26,179 nucleotides of DNA from CAKUFA01 sp963656345 (GCA_963656345.1 CAVKHY010000025.1:1-26179); one strand, 5' to 3'. Counted from the stretch's first letter, positions 1 to 7,713 are shown. The notes: a model not told the origin generated them from the sequence alone. A program made the numbers and translations.

Positions 1-50
1 GCGGATTCGGGTCTTTCACCCTTTAGAAACGGGCGCCGCCGGGCGCACGC

Positions 51-83
51 AAAAAGCAGCAGCTGACATTCGCCAGCTGCTGC
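51..83 (-). terminator. Rho-independent terminator of the peptidoglycan-binding protein gene
   Basis: The arms GCAGCAGCTG (56-65) and CAGCTGCTGC (74-83) form a perfect 10-bp hairpin with an 8-nt loop. Read on the minus strand the hairpin is followed at once by five T (51-55). It lies 13 bases past the stop codon of the minus-strand gene at 97, which is the normal place and polarity for an intrinsic terminator. Confidence 0.85.
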
Positions 84-96
84 GTCGCTATTCAAT

Positions 97-1923
97 TCAC
101 AGATCCGTATCGGAAGCAGGCTCGGCCGTAGGTTCGGCTGGAAGCTCAGTCGTTGGGGCTGTTGTCGGCTCTGCCGTGGGTTCGGCTGTAGGCTCAGTCG
201 TAGGAACCGTCGTAGGCTCGGTCGTGGGAGCCGTCGTAGGCTCGGTCGTGGGAGCCGTCGTAGGCTCAGTCGTGGGAGCCACCGTGGGTGTTACCGCACC
301 GGCCACCGTGCATTCATTGCTGAAGACACTGCCCACATACTGCACATCGGCAGTGGTCACCATGAGCATCAGCTTATGGCCTGCCATAGAACCGGTTACC
401 GTCAGGGTAGGCGTAGACACGCCCACGGAAACGCCATCCATGAACCAGGTGTAAACCAGGTTTGCAGTGGAAGCATTCAAGCTCAGCGTAGGCGTCAGTA
501 CCTGTCCCTCAGAAGCAGAAGCGGCAATGGTCACCGTGCCCGCAAGGGTAATCTTGCTTGCATCCGTAGGCGCAACGGTAGGCGTTACCACAGGCACTTC
601 GTACAGACGAATCAGGGTATCCGTATCTGCCAAGCCGGTCTGTGCAAGGCCGATGCTGGCCTGATAGGCCGTCAGGGCAGTGGTGGTATTCTTGCCAAAG
701 ACACCATCCAGCTTGCCGGGATCAAATCCCTTCGCCTTCAAGGTTGTCTGCAGCAGCAGCACCCGAGCACCGGAATCGCCCAACTTCACCTGCACAAGCG
801 GATCGAACACAGGAGCTACCTTGGAATACAGCACATTCAGCATAGACTGGGTAGCATAATTCCGTTCATGGTAGCCAATGGTGCTCTGAAACAGTTTCAC
901 CGCCAAACGGGTATTTTCGCCGTACACGCCATCTGCCTTGTCCAGCGGATACCCCAGCTCGATCAGGCGGTTCTGCATCTTCCGCACCTTGGAGCCACGT
1001 GCGCCATAGCGAATGGAGCCGTCATCATCGGTGGAAGAAGTGGCCTTCGGGGTGGCCGTTACACGAGGCGTAGCAGTCACTCGGGGTGTAGCCGTTGCAC
1101 GAGGGGTGGCTGTAGGCACAGCGGCAGTCGCGGTTGCGGTCACGGTAGGCGTGAGGGCTCCGCTGTTGCTCTGGGCTGAAGCAGTCGCAATGGTATCCGT
1201 GCCTTCCAGCAGATAGTGATTCTGCTCATCGTAGGTGAAGCGGTAGAGCTTATCACCCACAGATACAGCCGCTGCCGTATTCTGGGAAATGGCCGCATAA
1301 TAACTGCTGGCGAAGGTGGTGCTGGTAAGATCCACCCGAATCAGGGAATGATCTCCCGCCACGATGGTAACCGCATCATCGGAAGCAAACATGCTGATGG
1401 GTGCATCCGGTGCGCTGCCGATGGTCTCCACCGCATTGCCGCCGATGCCCACCCGGTTCAGGGTGTTCGCCGTTCCACTTGTGATAAAGTACACATGCGT
1501 GGCGTTCCGGCAGGCCGCAATCACATTGGGCACCGTCGTTACCACGCTCTTGCCATCCTCCGTCAGGATGCTCAGGTTGCCATCTTCCCCCAAGGTGAAT
1601 ACGGAAGTTGATGCAGCATTCTCCAGATCCGCAGCCGTAGGAGCGGCAGAGACAATATTGGTGGCACTGCCGTCCAGCATGACGCCATACAGCCGGCCTT
1701 CCGCCGTGAGGCAATACAGCTGCGTATCGTCCATGCCCACCAAATCCACAATGGTGGAGCGGAGCGTCAGCGTCACGCCCTCCGGGTTAATCAGGAACAG
1801 GTGATTTTCCTCTCCCAAGTAGGAAACATAGGAACCATTGGTAATAATGGGGTCTGCCAGGGCACCAGCGCACCCGGCACAGACCATGCCAGCTGTCAAC
1901 GCTGTCAGCAGCCACTTCTTCAT
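97..1923 (-). CDS. Secreted protein with two peptidoglycan-binding domains and Thr/Pro repeats
   Basis: A 608-residue exported protein. I start it at 1923 (MKKWLL) because AGGGAGG sits just upstream; the longer frame to 1974 has no such site. Residues 1-23 are a Sec signal peptide with likely cleavage ALA|DP. Residues 30-250 are repetitive beta-rich sequence, perhaps a propeller of the DUF5050 kind. A Thr/Pro linker (258-296) leads to two PG_binding_1-type domains: about 303-367, with GSKVRKMQNRL and DGVYGENTRLAVKLFQ, and about 378-441, with GARVLLLQ and DGVFGKNTTTALTAYQ. Then come an Ig-like segment (about 457-540) and a 63-residue Thr/Pro/Glu tail. No catalytic hydrolase domain is visible, so it probably docks on cell-wall peptidoglycan rather than cutting it. 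No LPXTG motif or transmembrane anchor is seen at the C-terminus. The domain calls are firm; the biological role is unknown. Confidence 0.8.
   Translation of the reverse strand: MKKWLLTALTAGMVCAGCAGALADPIITNGSYVSYLGEENHLFLINPEGVTLTLRSTIVDLVGMDDTQLYCLTAEGRLYGVMLDGSATNIVSAAPTAADLENAASTSVFTLGEDGNLSILTEDGKSVVTTVPNVIAACRNATHVYFITSGTANTLNRVGIGGNAVETIGSAPDAPISMFASDDAVTIVAGDHSLIRVDLTSTTFASSYYAAISQNTAAAVSVGDKLYRFTYDEQNHYLLEGTDTIATASAQSNSGALTPTVTATATAAVPTATPRATATPRVTATPRVTATPKATSSTDDDGSIRYGARGSKVRKMQNRLIELGYPLDKADGVYGENTRLAVKLFQSTIGYHERNYATQSMLNVLYSKVAPVFDPLVQVKLGDSGARVLLLQTTLKAKGFDPGKLDGVFGKNTTTALTAYQASIGLAQTGLADTDTLIRLYEVPVVTPTVAPTDASKITLAGTVTIAASASEGQVLTPTLSLNASTANLVYTWFMDGVSVGVSTPTLTVTGSMAGHKLMLMVTTADVQYVGSVFSNECTVAGAVTPTVAPTTEPTTAPTTEPTTAPTTEPTTVPTTEPTAEPTAEPTTAPTTELPAEPTAEPASDTDL
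100..288 (-). repeat. Tandem repeat coding the Thr/Pro/Glu tail
   Basis: Short in-frame tandem repeats (unit about 24 bases, coding PTTEPTTA-type octapeptides) make up the last 63 codons of the peptidoglycan-binding protein. The units are nearly identical at the DNA level, so copy number is likely to vary between strains and to be error-prone in assembly. Such Thr/Pro-rich tails usually act as stiff, possibly glycosylated wall spacers. Confidence 0.8.
1036..1152 (-). repeat. Thr/Pro linker repeat (TATPR units)
   Basis: Residues 258-296 of the peptidoglycan-binding protein repeat the pattern TATPR/VTATPR about four times between the beta-rich N-terminal region and the first peptidoglycan-binding domain. 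It is an in-frame, low-complexity linker. Confidence 0.75.
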
Positions 1924-1972
1924 GGCACATTCCTCCCTTTTCTCAGCGGAAACCTTCCGCACTGACTGATAC

Positions 1973-1978
1973 ATTATA
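1973..1978 (-). promoter_or_regulatory. -10 element of the peptidoglycan-binding protein gene
   Basis: Read on the minus strand this is a consensus TATAAT about 50 bases upstream of the start codon at 1923. No good -35 lies 16-18 bases further up (GAAAAC or TGAAAA only), so the promoter may be weak or activator-dependent. Confidence 0.45.
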
Positions 1979-2035
1979 TAACGGGTCAGTCTTCCGTTTT
2001 CATCCCGTCATGCGAAATTTATTTTCTTTGGGTAC

Positions 2036-2054
2036 CAACCATTTCCAATGGTTG
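2036..2054. promoter_or_regulatory. Palindromic putative operator over the -35 box
   Basis: CAACCATT-TCC-AATGGTTG is a perfect 8-bp inverted repeat with a 3-base centre. Its right arm overlaps the TTGACA -35 box of the sugar transferase promoter, so a bound dimeric protein would block RNA polymerase. Calling it an operator is inference from position and symmetry; no regulator gene is adjacent. Confidence 0.5.
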
Positions 2055-2080
2055 ACATTGCTTGTCTTGCATGGTATCAT
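2052..2080 (+). promoter_or_regulatory. Sigma-A promoter of the sugar transferase operon
   Basis: TTGACA (2052-2057), a 17-base spacer and TATCAT (2075-2080) form a near-consensus housekeeping promoter 37 bases before the start codon at 2118. Confidence 0.8.
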
Positions 2081-2117
2081 AGCTTAACCACTTATTGAAG
2101 AGAAAGGCCGGCTTTGC

Positions 2118-3515
2118 ATGATCAATTTGCACCGCGCGCTTAAGCGTCACCGTTCCGCGCTGGTTATGGGGCTCATCAGCCTGGCGGTTTATGCCAGCTT
2201 GCCGCTTGTCTTCTTCGGCATTATGGGCATCAACAACTGGCCTCTGCGGCATGCATCCCGGACATCCGGCATTACGCTGGTCACTTTTGTAGCCATGACG
2301 TTTGTGATGGCTATGGTCTACGGCGGCTTCGAAGTAGGGCGGAAGAAGAACAAACCCATTATTTCGTCTATGACCCTGGCTGTAGTCGTGGTTGACCTTG
2401 TCACCTATTTGCAGCTGCAGATCATGAACGTTAATGAAAACAACAACGACCACTTGATTCTCTTCGGCAAGGACTTTCCTTATCTGCTGCTATGCATCCT
2501 GCTGCAATTCCTGGTCATCATCCTGTTTGTCCGCATTGGCAACAGCACCTATTTCCGCATGAATCCTCCTCGGCGGTGCCTGCTTGTGCTGGCTGACGCA
2601 AGAGAAGAATTTGCTACGCGGCGGAAGATTGATCGATATCAGCTGCAATGGCACGTGGAAAAGGTCGCCTTGTTTGATGATCCTCATTTGATTGACCTTA
2701 TCCGCAGCAGTGAGACAGTGATTCTTTCCGGTCTGCCTGCGGAGGATCAGATGCGAATCCTTCACCAGTGCTACGACCTGCAAAAGGACGTACTGTGCCG
2801 TGCTCAGCTGGAAGACATTATGCTCAGCAACGCCCGGCAGGTCATTGTAGACGACGCTGCTTTTCTGGCCATGGATTATCGCAAGATGACCATTCTGCAG
2901 CGGCTCATTAAACGGGGCATGGACATCCTCTTTTCTGCCCTGGTGCTGCTGGTGCTCAGTCCTCTCATGGCCGTGATCGCCCTTTGCATCCATTTTGAAG
3001 ACGGCGGCAAGGTGATTTTCCGGCAGAAGCGTATGTCCGTCAACGGACGCATCTTCACCATCTGCAAGTTCCGCACCATGAGCGAGGCGGCTTCTTCCAG
3101 CAAGCATCAAGTGTCTGCTTCTGCTGATGACGCCCGCATCACCAAGATCGGCCATTTCCTTCGCCGTACCCGGCTGGACGAGCTTCCCCAGTTCTGGAAC
3201 ATTCTGAAGGGCGATATGACCCTGGTGGGTCCCCGGCCGGAAATGCTGGAGAATGTGGAGAAGTATAAGCAGCAGCTGCCTGCCTTTGTCTATCGGGAAA
3301 AAATGAAGGCCGGTCTTACCGGATACGCCCAGATCGAAGGCCGGTACAACACCACCCCGGAAGACAAGCTGATGCTGGATCTGATGTATATTGAATCCTT
3401 TTCCATTTGGTTGGATATTAAACTGCTTTTCCGCACGCTGACGGTCTTCTTCAAGTCTGACTCCACAGAAGGCTTTGCTCAATCGCAGGATGATGCGGCG
3501 AAAGCAGGCAAGTAA
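2118..3515 (+). CDS. Polyprenyl-phosphate sugar-1-phosphate transferase (WcaJ/EpsL-like)
   Basis: A 465-residue initiating glycosyltransferase that probably moves a sugar-1-phosphate from a nucleotide sugar to undecaprenyl phosphate at the inner face of the membrane, the first step in building an exopolysaccharide or other lipid-linked glycan. The N-terminal half has four hydrophobic segments (about 13-38, 51-74, 81-102, 123-141) and then a soluble spacer. The C-terminal bacterial sugar transferase domain (from about 263) has the re-entrant helix after KRGMDILFSALVL, the CKFRTM motif, TRLDELPQFWNILKGDM, the VGPRPE signature and GLTGYAQIEGR. This matches the polyisoprenylphosphate hexose-1-phosphate transferase family in motif order and length. 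It is followed 24 bases later by a nucleotidyltransferase, probably in the same operon. The sugar substrate cannot be read from the sequence. Confidence 0.9.
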   Translation: MINLHRALKRHRSALVMGLISLAVYASLPLVFFGIMGINNWPLRHASRTSGITLVTFVAMTFVMAMVYGGFEVGRKKNKPIISSMTLAVVVVDLVTYLQLQIMNVNENNNDHLILFGKDFPYLLLCILLQFLVIILFVRIGNSTYFRMNPPRRCLLVLADAREEFATRRKIDRYQLQWHVEKVALFDDPHLIDLIRSSETVILSGLPAEDQMRILHQCYDLQKDVLCRAQLEDIMLSNARQVIVDDAAFLAMDYRKMTILQRLIKRGMDILFSALVLLVLSPLMAVIALCIHFEDGGKVIFRQKRMSVNGRIFTICKFRTMSEAASSSKHQVSASADDARITKIGHFLRRTRLDELPQFWNILKGDMTLVGPRPEMLENVEKYKQQLPAFVYREKMKAGLTGYAQIEGRYNTTPEDKLMLDLMYIESFSIWLDIKLLFRTLTVFFKSDSTEGFAQSQDDAAKAGK

Positions 3516-3539
3516 TACAAATTACAGGAGGTGCACATC

Positions 3540-4445
3540 ATGAAAACCACCCTACTGATTATGGCGGCAGGTCTTGGCTCCCGCTACGGCGGCAACAAGC
3601 AAATTGATCGTATGGGTCCCAACGGGGAAATTCTGCTGGAGTACTCCATTTATGACGCTGTGGCTGCCGGATTTGACAAAGTCGTGTTTGTCATTCGTTC
3701 TTCTATGAAGGAATCCTTCAAAGCCATGATCGGCGATAAGCTGGCACAGAAAATTGACGTATCCTATGCCTGTCAGGAGTATGATTCGCTTCCCGGCGGC
3801 TTCGTTCCCCCGGAAGGCCGCACCAAACCCTATGGCACAGTGCATGCGGTGCTGTGTGCCGCCGATCTTATTCATGAGCCCTTCGCCGTAATCAATGCAG
3901 ACGACTATTACGGACGGGATGCCTTCGTTGCCATGGCAGATTCCCTCCACCGGCTGCAGGGAAAAGCAAACGCAGCCTCCATGGTTGCCTACGACTTGAA
4001 GAACACCGTATCCGATAATGGAGACGTTACCCGAGGGGTATGCCAGGTAGACAAGGCAGGGCACTTGGTCAAGGTAACTGAAACTTATCAAATCAAGCCC
4101 TTCCCGGATGGCACCATTCGTGACTTGGCTACGGATCCTGGCGGGCGCATTCTCGACCCCAACGCACTGGTCTCCATGAATTTCTGGGGCTTTACGCCCT
4201 GGTTCTTCACCGCCGCCAAGGAAAACCTAGCCGCTTTCCTCGCCTCCCCGGAGGGAGATCCCCTGAAGAAGGAATATCCCCTGCCCACGCTGGTGGATAC
4301 GCTGATGCACACTTCCGGCCTGACCGTTGAGGTGCTGAACACCCATGCCGTGTGGTTCGGCGTCACCTACCATGAGGACAAGGCCTACGTAGCCGGTGAA
4401 CTGAAGAAGCTGCATGACAGCGGCTTTTATCCCAAGGAACTGTAA
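3540..4445 (+). CDS. Sugar nucleotidyltransferase family protein
   Basis: A 301-residue NTP-transferase-fold protein that should join a nucleotide to a sugar phosphate or similar phosphorylated headgroup. I start it at the ATG at 3540 because AGGAGG (3526-3531) is 8 bases upstream; an in-frame GTG at 3531 overlaps that site. The N-terminus has the nucleotide-binding loop MAAGLGSRYGGNKQ (residues 8-21), slightly altered from the usual GxGTRxxPxTxxxPK, and a later NADDYYGRDAF segment carries the likely metal-binding aspartates. It follows the sugar transferase and probably supplies its activated donor or activates a decorating group. It ends at a terminator shared with the convergent phosphonate operon. 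The exact substrate is not recognised. Confidence 0.8.
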   Translation: MKTTLLIMAAGLGSRYGGNKQIDRMGPNGEILLEYSIYDAVAAGFDKVVFVIRSSMKESFKAMIGDKLAQKIDVSYACQEYDSLPGGFVPPEGRTKPYGTVHAVLCAADLIHEPFAVINADDYYGRDAFVAMADSLHRLQGKANAASMVAYDLKNTVSDNGDVTRGVCQVDKAGHLVKVTETYQIKPFPDGTIRDLATDPGGRILDPNALVSMNFWGFTPWFFTAAKENLAAFLASPEGDPLKKEYPLPTLVDTLMHTSGLTVEVLNTHAVWFGVTYHEDKAYVAGELKKLHDSGFYPKEL

Positions 4446-4447
4446 AC

Positions 4448-4491
4448 AAAGCAGCGTGCCCTGCCAAGTCAAAAGCAGGACACGCTGTTTT
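4448..4491. terminator. Shared terminator between convergent operons
   Basis: CAGCGTGCCCTGC (4452-4464) pairs with GCAGGACACGCTG (4475-4487) in a 13-bp stem with one mismatch, followed on the plus strand by TTTTCTTATT. On the minus strand the stem is followed by CTTTGTTTACA, a weaker T tract. It lies between the stop codons at 4445 and 4493, so it probably ends both operons, more efficiently on the plus strand. Confidence 0.8.
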
Positions 4492-4492
4492 C

Positions 4493-5782
4493 TTATTGAT
4501 TCGGCAGCAGGCCGAGGATTTCCTTAATGGACATGCACATATCATTCACTTCATAGCTGCGGCCATGCGACAGAATGGTCTGTGCCGTTTTCTGCATTGC
4601 CGGGAAAGCGCTGCGAATCAAATGATTGGCATGAATCACCATGTTAATGCCATGGGCTGCCAGTTCGTCCTCCGTAGTGGTATTGTAGGTAGTGGGCACC
4701 ACCACAATGGGGGTCTTCGGGTCATCCTTGCGGAAGGCCTGGCAAAAGGCGAAAATTTCATCCGGAGTTTTCTGCACCGAGTGAATCATAATGCCGTCTG
4801 CCCCGGCCTTGACATAGGCGTGGCAGCGCTTCAGCGCATCTTCCTGTCCCATGCCGAGAATCAGGCTTTCGCACCGGGCAATGATCATGAAATCCTTGGA
4901 CTTCTGAGCATTCTTGCCGGCAGCAATCTTCTGGCAGAAAGCTTCGATGTCATCCTGCACCTGCCCTGCGCCAGTGCCGAAAAGACTGTTTTTCTTCAGT
5001 CCCTTCTTGTCCTCGATAATCACCGCAGACACGCCCAGCCGCTCCATGGTCTGCACATTATAAACAAAGTGCTCGATCTGTCCGCCGGTGTCTCCATCCA
5101 GCACGATGGGCTTGGTGGTGACCTCCATGATTTCCTCAATGGTGTTCAGGCGGCTGGTCATGTCCACCAGTTCAATGTCCGGCTTGCCCTTAGCCGTGGA
5201 ATCGCACAGGCTGGATACCCAAATGGCATCGAACTGCCGTGTTCCGTTTGCCGTCTCTACCCGAGTTTTTTCCACAATCAGTCCGGTCAAGCCATCATGG
5301 GCTTCCATAACGCTGAGGCAAGGCTTATAGCTCAGCAGTTTTTTCAGCCGGGAACGGCGGGTTTCCGGCAAGCTCAGCAACTGATCCAATGCAGACAGGG
5401 TCTCTTCCGTTGGCGTAACGGTGTAGGGATACTCCACAAGCTCCCCATCCCACTCCTTCAGGGTTNNNNNNNNNNGGCGAATATTGGCCTGATAACCCAC
5501 CAGCCAGTCATCGCCGTGCACCACAATGTCCGGCTTCAGCTGATGCAGAATGTCTGTATAATCCAAAGACTCCTGCACCACCACCCGATGAACCCCCTTC
5601 AGGGATTCAAACATGGCTTTCCGCTCTTCCAGGGGGAGCAGCGGATAATGCTTATAGGACGCAATGGCCTCATCCGTCAGGATACCTACGGTCACTTCAC
5701 CCAGCTGTTCTGCCTTTTTCAGAATATTCAGGTGCCCGTTGTGCAGAATATCCGTGCTGAAACAAATATAGACGCTTTTCAT
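4493..5782 (-). CDS. aepX: Bifunctional cytidylyltransferase / phosphoenolpyruvate mutase (Fom1-like)
   Basis: A 429-residue two-domain protein. The C-terminal domain (about 150-429) is PEP mutase, which turns phosphoenolpyruvate into phosphonopyruvate, the carbon-phosphorus bond-forming step of nearly all phosphonate pathways. It has the signature EDKKGLKKNS (257-266) and the metal-binding LDGDTGG loop (228-234). The N-terminal domain (1-130) is a cytidylyltransferase of the glycerol-3-phosphate type, with HNGH at 14-17 and a VHGDDW segment at 88-93. This layout is that of Fom1 in fosfomycin synthesis, whose N-terminal domain cytidylylates 2-hydroxyethylphosphonate. The usual ISSTxx nucleotide motif appears as TPTEET here. 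Ten N (5467-5476) hide about four residues near 103-106 without breaking frame. It is the last gene of the operon; its start overlaps the stop of the preceding gene by 4 bases. Confidence 0.92.
   Translation of the reverse strand: MKSVYICFSTDILHNGHLNILKKAEQLGEVTVGILTDEAIASYKHYPLLPLEERKAMFESLKGVHRVVVQESLDYTDILHQLKPDIVVHGDDWLVGYQANIRXXXXTLKEWDGELVEYPYTVTPTEETLSALDQLLSLPETRRSRLKKLLSYKPCLSVMEAHDGLTGLIVEKTRVETANGTRQFDAIWVSSLCDSTAKGKPDIELVDMTSRLNTIEEIMEVTTKPIVLDGDTGGQIEHFVYNVQTMERLGVSAVIIEDKKGLKKNSLFGTGAGQVQDDIEAFCQKIAAGKNAQKSKDFMIIARCESLILGMGQEDALKRCHAYVKAGADGIMIHSVQKTPDEIFAFCQAFRKDDPKTPIVVVPTTYNTTTEDELAAHGINMVIHANHLIRSAFPAMQKTAQTILSHGRSYEVNDMCMSIKEILGLLPNQ
5467..5476. other. Run of ten N inside the PEP mutase gene
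   Basis: Ten unknown bases. The frame and the family pattern on both sides (Arg, then about four residues, then TLKEWDGEL) agree with a true length close to ten, so the gene is probably intact. The bases themselves cannot be judged. Confidence 0.95.
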
Positions 5783-6510
5783 GCGTTGTGCCTCACTTCC
5801 CGGGCAAAGCGTGCGCAGACGCAGGCCTTGTCCTCCATGTTGTCAATTTCGCTGCACAGCTGTCCCTTCACATCCATAGGATACAGGGGAATTTCCTGCC
5901 AAGCTGCATTGAATGCGTTTTCCGCATAACATTTCACTTCGCCGGCGGCTACGAATTTTTCAATCTCTTCCATCCAGCGTTGGAAGTCCTTGGCCAGCCA
6001 CTTATAGGCAGGCTGGGATGCAGCACAATCCATGCCGAATTGATCAATACCAATGGCCTGCACCCGTCCGGCCGTCAGTCTGGCCTTGAAATCCTTCTCC
6101 GGCAGGGGCAGGGTGGTATCCACCACCACTGTGCTGACCGGAGCGTGAATCAGTCGGGACATAACTTCATTCGTCATGACCAAATCCCCGTGAAGGCTGA
6201 TCACATCCTGCCCGGCAAGTGCCTCTTTCGCCACGTACATGCTGTAGATGTAGTTTGTCTCCTCATACCGGGGATTGCTGACGTATGTAAAATGGATGCC
6301 GCTGTTCAAGCTTTCCAGATAATCCTGAAGAAGCTGTGCAAAAGGTCCGGTGGTCACCACCGCTTCCGTAATGCCGTTTTCCCGCAGCAGATGCACCTGA
6401 TGAGAAATGATGGTATCCTGATCATCCAGCATGGTCATGCACTTGGGATGGGTCTTGGTTTCGTCCCCCATGCGTGTTCCTCTGCCGGAATTGAGCAGCA
6501 GTGCAATCAT
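5779..6510 (-). CDS. PntC/LicC-like nucleotidyltransferase, probable phosphonate activator
   Basis: A 243-residue single-domain NTP transferase. Its N-terminus LLNSGRGTRMGDETKTHPKCM carries the loop-and-lysine signature of cytidylyltransferases that activate choline phosphate (LicC) or 2-aminoethylphosphonate (PntC). LHGDLVMTNEV (about 104-114) has the metal-binding aspartate, and EIDNMED near the C-terminus is also typical. It sits between phosphonopyruvate decarboxylase and PEP mutase with 4-base ATGA overlaps on both sides, so a role in making a CMP-phosphonate is likely. PntC is often fused to a transaminase; this one is not. The nucleotide and the phosphonate accepted are inferred from context only. 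Confidence 0.85.
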   Translation of the reverse strand: MIALLLNSGRGTRMGDETKTHPKCMTMLDDQDTIISHQVHLLRENGITEAVVTTGPFAQLLQDYLESLNSGIHFTYVSNPRYEETNYIYSMYVAKEALAGQDVISLHGDLVMTNEVMSRLIHAPVSTVVVDTTLPLPEKDFKARLTAGRVQAIGIDQFGMDCAASQPAYKWLAKDFQRWMEEIEKFVAAGEVKCYAENAFNAAWQEIPLYPMDVKGQLCSEIDNMEDKACVCARFAREVRHNA

Positions 6511-7658
6511 GGCCGTTTCTCCTTTTCTGCTTCCATGACAAAGGACATGAACGCATCACGATTTTCTTTAGGCGTGGTAGTGGGGCGTCCCAGGTCTGCC
6601 CGTGCGCCCAGTGCACAGCGAATCTCCAGAAAGCACAGACGCTCTGCATCCTTCATTTGCTTTACGGCACTGCGGAGACTTGCTTCATCCTTGACCGACC
6701 ATACCACAGGATACCCAGCCGCCTCTGCAAGGGTGCAGAAGTTCGTCTGCCCACTACACACCGGCATACCGCCCACGGTTTCATGGGCACCGTTGTTAAT
6801 CACCACATGCTTCATGTTAGAGAGTTTTCTCTGTCCCAGCACGTCCATAGCACCCAAGTGCATCACGGCAGCGCCATCTCCGTCCAGGCACCACACGGTG
6901 CGGTTCGGTTTCTCCAGCGCAATGCCCATGGCAATGGAAGACGCATGCCCCATGGAGCCTACCGTCAGAAAATCCTTCCGATGATCCTCCCCATGCTTTT
7001 CCCGCAATTCGAAGATCTCCCGGCTCAGCTTGCCGGTTGTGGACACAACGATGTCCTCGTCACCCATCTCTTCCAGCAGGATTTCTGCCGCACGCTCCCG
7101 GGTCATGGGATAGGGATTGGCATAGGTCGGCTTTGTTTCGCAGGTCAGTCCGCCTTTGCGAATCACCAATGCTGCCACGTATCCGGACTGCAGGTTTTTC
7201 TGCGTTTCCGCAAAAATGTCGACAAATTCTGTCTCTGTTGTCATCTTATCGATGATCTGATAGGGCACGCCCAACAGTTCCAGCTGGGGCAGGGTAATCT
7301 TCCCCTGCTTCACATGCTGAGGTTCATCCTTCACCGAAGGTTCCCCACGCCAGCCAATCACCAGCAGGCAGGGAATACCGTATACTTCTTCATCCATCAG
7401 AGAGGCCAGCGGATTCACAGCATTGCCCAGACCGCTGTTCTGCATATAAACCAGGGCCGGTCTGCCGCTTGCCAGGTAGTGTCCCGCCGCAAGACCAATG
7501 GCATTGCCCTCGTTGGCCGCAACCACATGATGGGAACCGTCCGTGCCAAAGCGTGCATACAGGGTATCGCACAGCCCGGCCAATTGAGAATCAGGAACGC
7601 CAGTAAACAGGTCAATTCCTGCCTCTTTACAGGCCTTCAGCAGTACCTTTGCATCCAT
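6507..7658 (-). CDS. aepY: Phosphonopyruvate decarboxylase
   Basis: A 383-residue thiamine-diphosphate enzyme that decarboxylates phosphonopyruvate to phosphonoacetaldehyde, the irreversible step that pulls the unfavourable PEP mutase reaction forward. The pyrimidine-domain catalytic Glu is in AANEGNA (E50). The pyrophosphate-domain motif runs from GDG (260-262) to NN (288-289), with NNGAHETVGGMP after it. The tail ADLGRPTTTPKENRDAFM is characteristic of this enzyme rather than of sulfopyruvate or acetolactate relatives. AGGAGG precedes the ATG at 7658. It is the first gene of the phosphonate operon behind a strong promoter. No aminotransferase or alcohol dehydrogenase for the next step is in the window. 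Confidence 0.93.
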   Translation of the reverse strand: MDAKVLLKACKEAGIDLFTGVPDSQLAGLCDTLYARFGTDGSHHVVAANEGNAIGLAAGHYLASGRPALVYMQNSGLGNAVNPLASLMDEEVYGIPCLLVIGWRGEPSVKDEPQHVKQGKITLPQLELLGVPYQIIDKMTTETEFVDIFAETQKNLQSGYVAALVIRKGGLTCETKPTYANPYPMTRERAAEILLEEMGDEDIVVSTTGKLSREIFELREKHGEDHRKDFLTVGSMGHASSIAMGIALEKPNRTVWCLDGDGAAVMHLGAMDVLGQRKLSNMKHVVINNGAHETVGGMPVCSGQTNFCTLAEAAGYPVVWSVKDEASLRSAVKQMKDAERLCFLEIRCALGARADLGRPTTTPKENRDAFMSFVMEAEKEKRP

Positions 7659-7684
7659 CCGTTGCCCTCCTCTACTCGTTGTTG

Positions 7685-7713
7685 ATTATACGACGCAGGA
7701 AGGGTTTGGTCAA
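7685..7713 (-). promoter_or_regulatory. Sigma-A promoter of the phosphonate operon
   Basis: On the minus strand TTGACC (7708-7713), a 17-base spacer and perfect TATAAT (7685-7690) lie 27 bases upstream of the aepY start codon. This is close to consensus. Confidence 0.85.

Noticed and set aside
1..50. Gene end or RNA at the left edge
   Set aside because: The sequence is short and GC-rich with no frame, stem or motif I can support.
120..290. CRISPR-like regular repeat
   Set aside because: Repeats are in-frame, without unique spacers, and code a Thr/Pro/Glu tail.
376..1179. Long plus-strand frame opposite the peptidoglycan-binding protein
   Set aside because: Its sequence is the low-complexity mirror of the repeat-rich gene on the other strand; no ribosome binding site or domain is seen.
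4496..5929. 477-codon plus-strand frame across the PEP mutase gene
   Set aside because: It is antisense to a gene with clear catalytic motifs and spans a gene junction; it is a shadow of GC-rich codon use.
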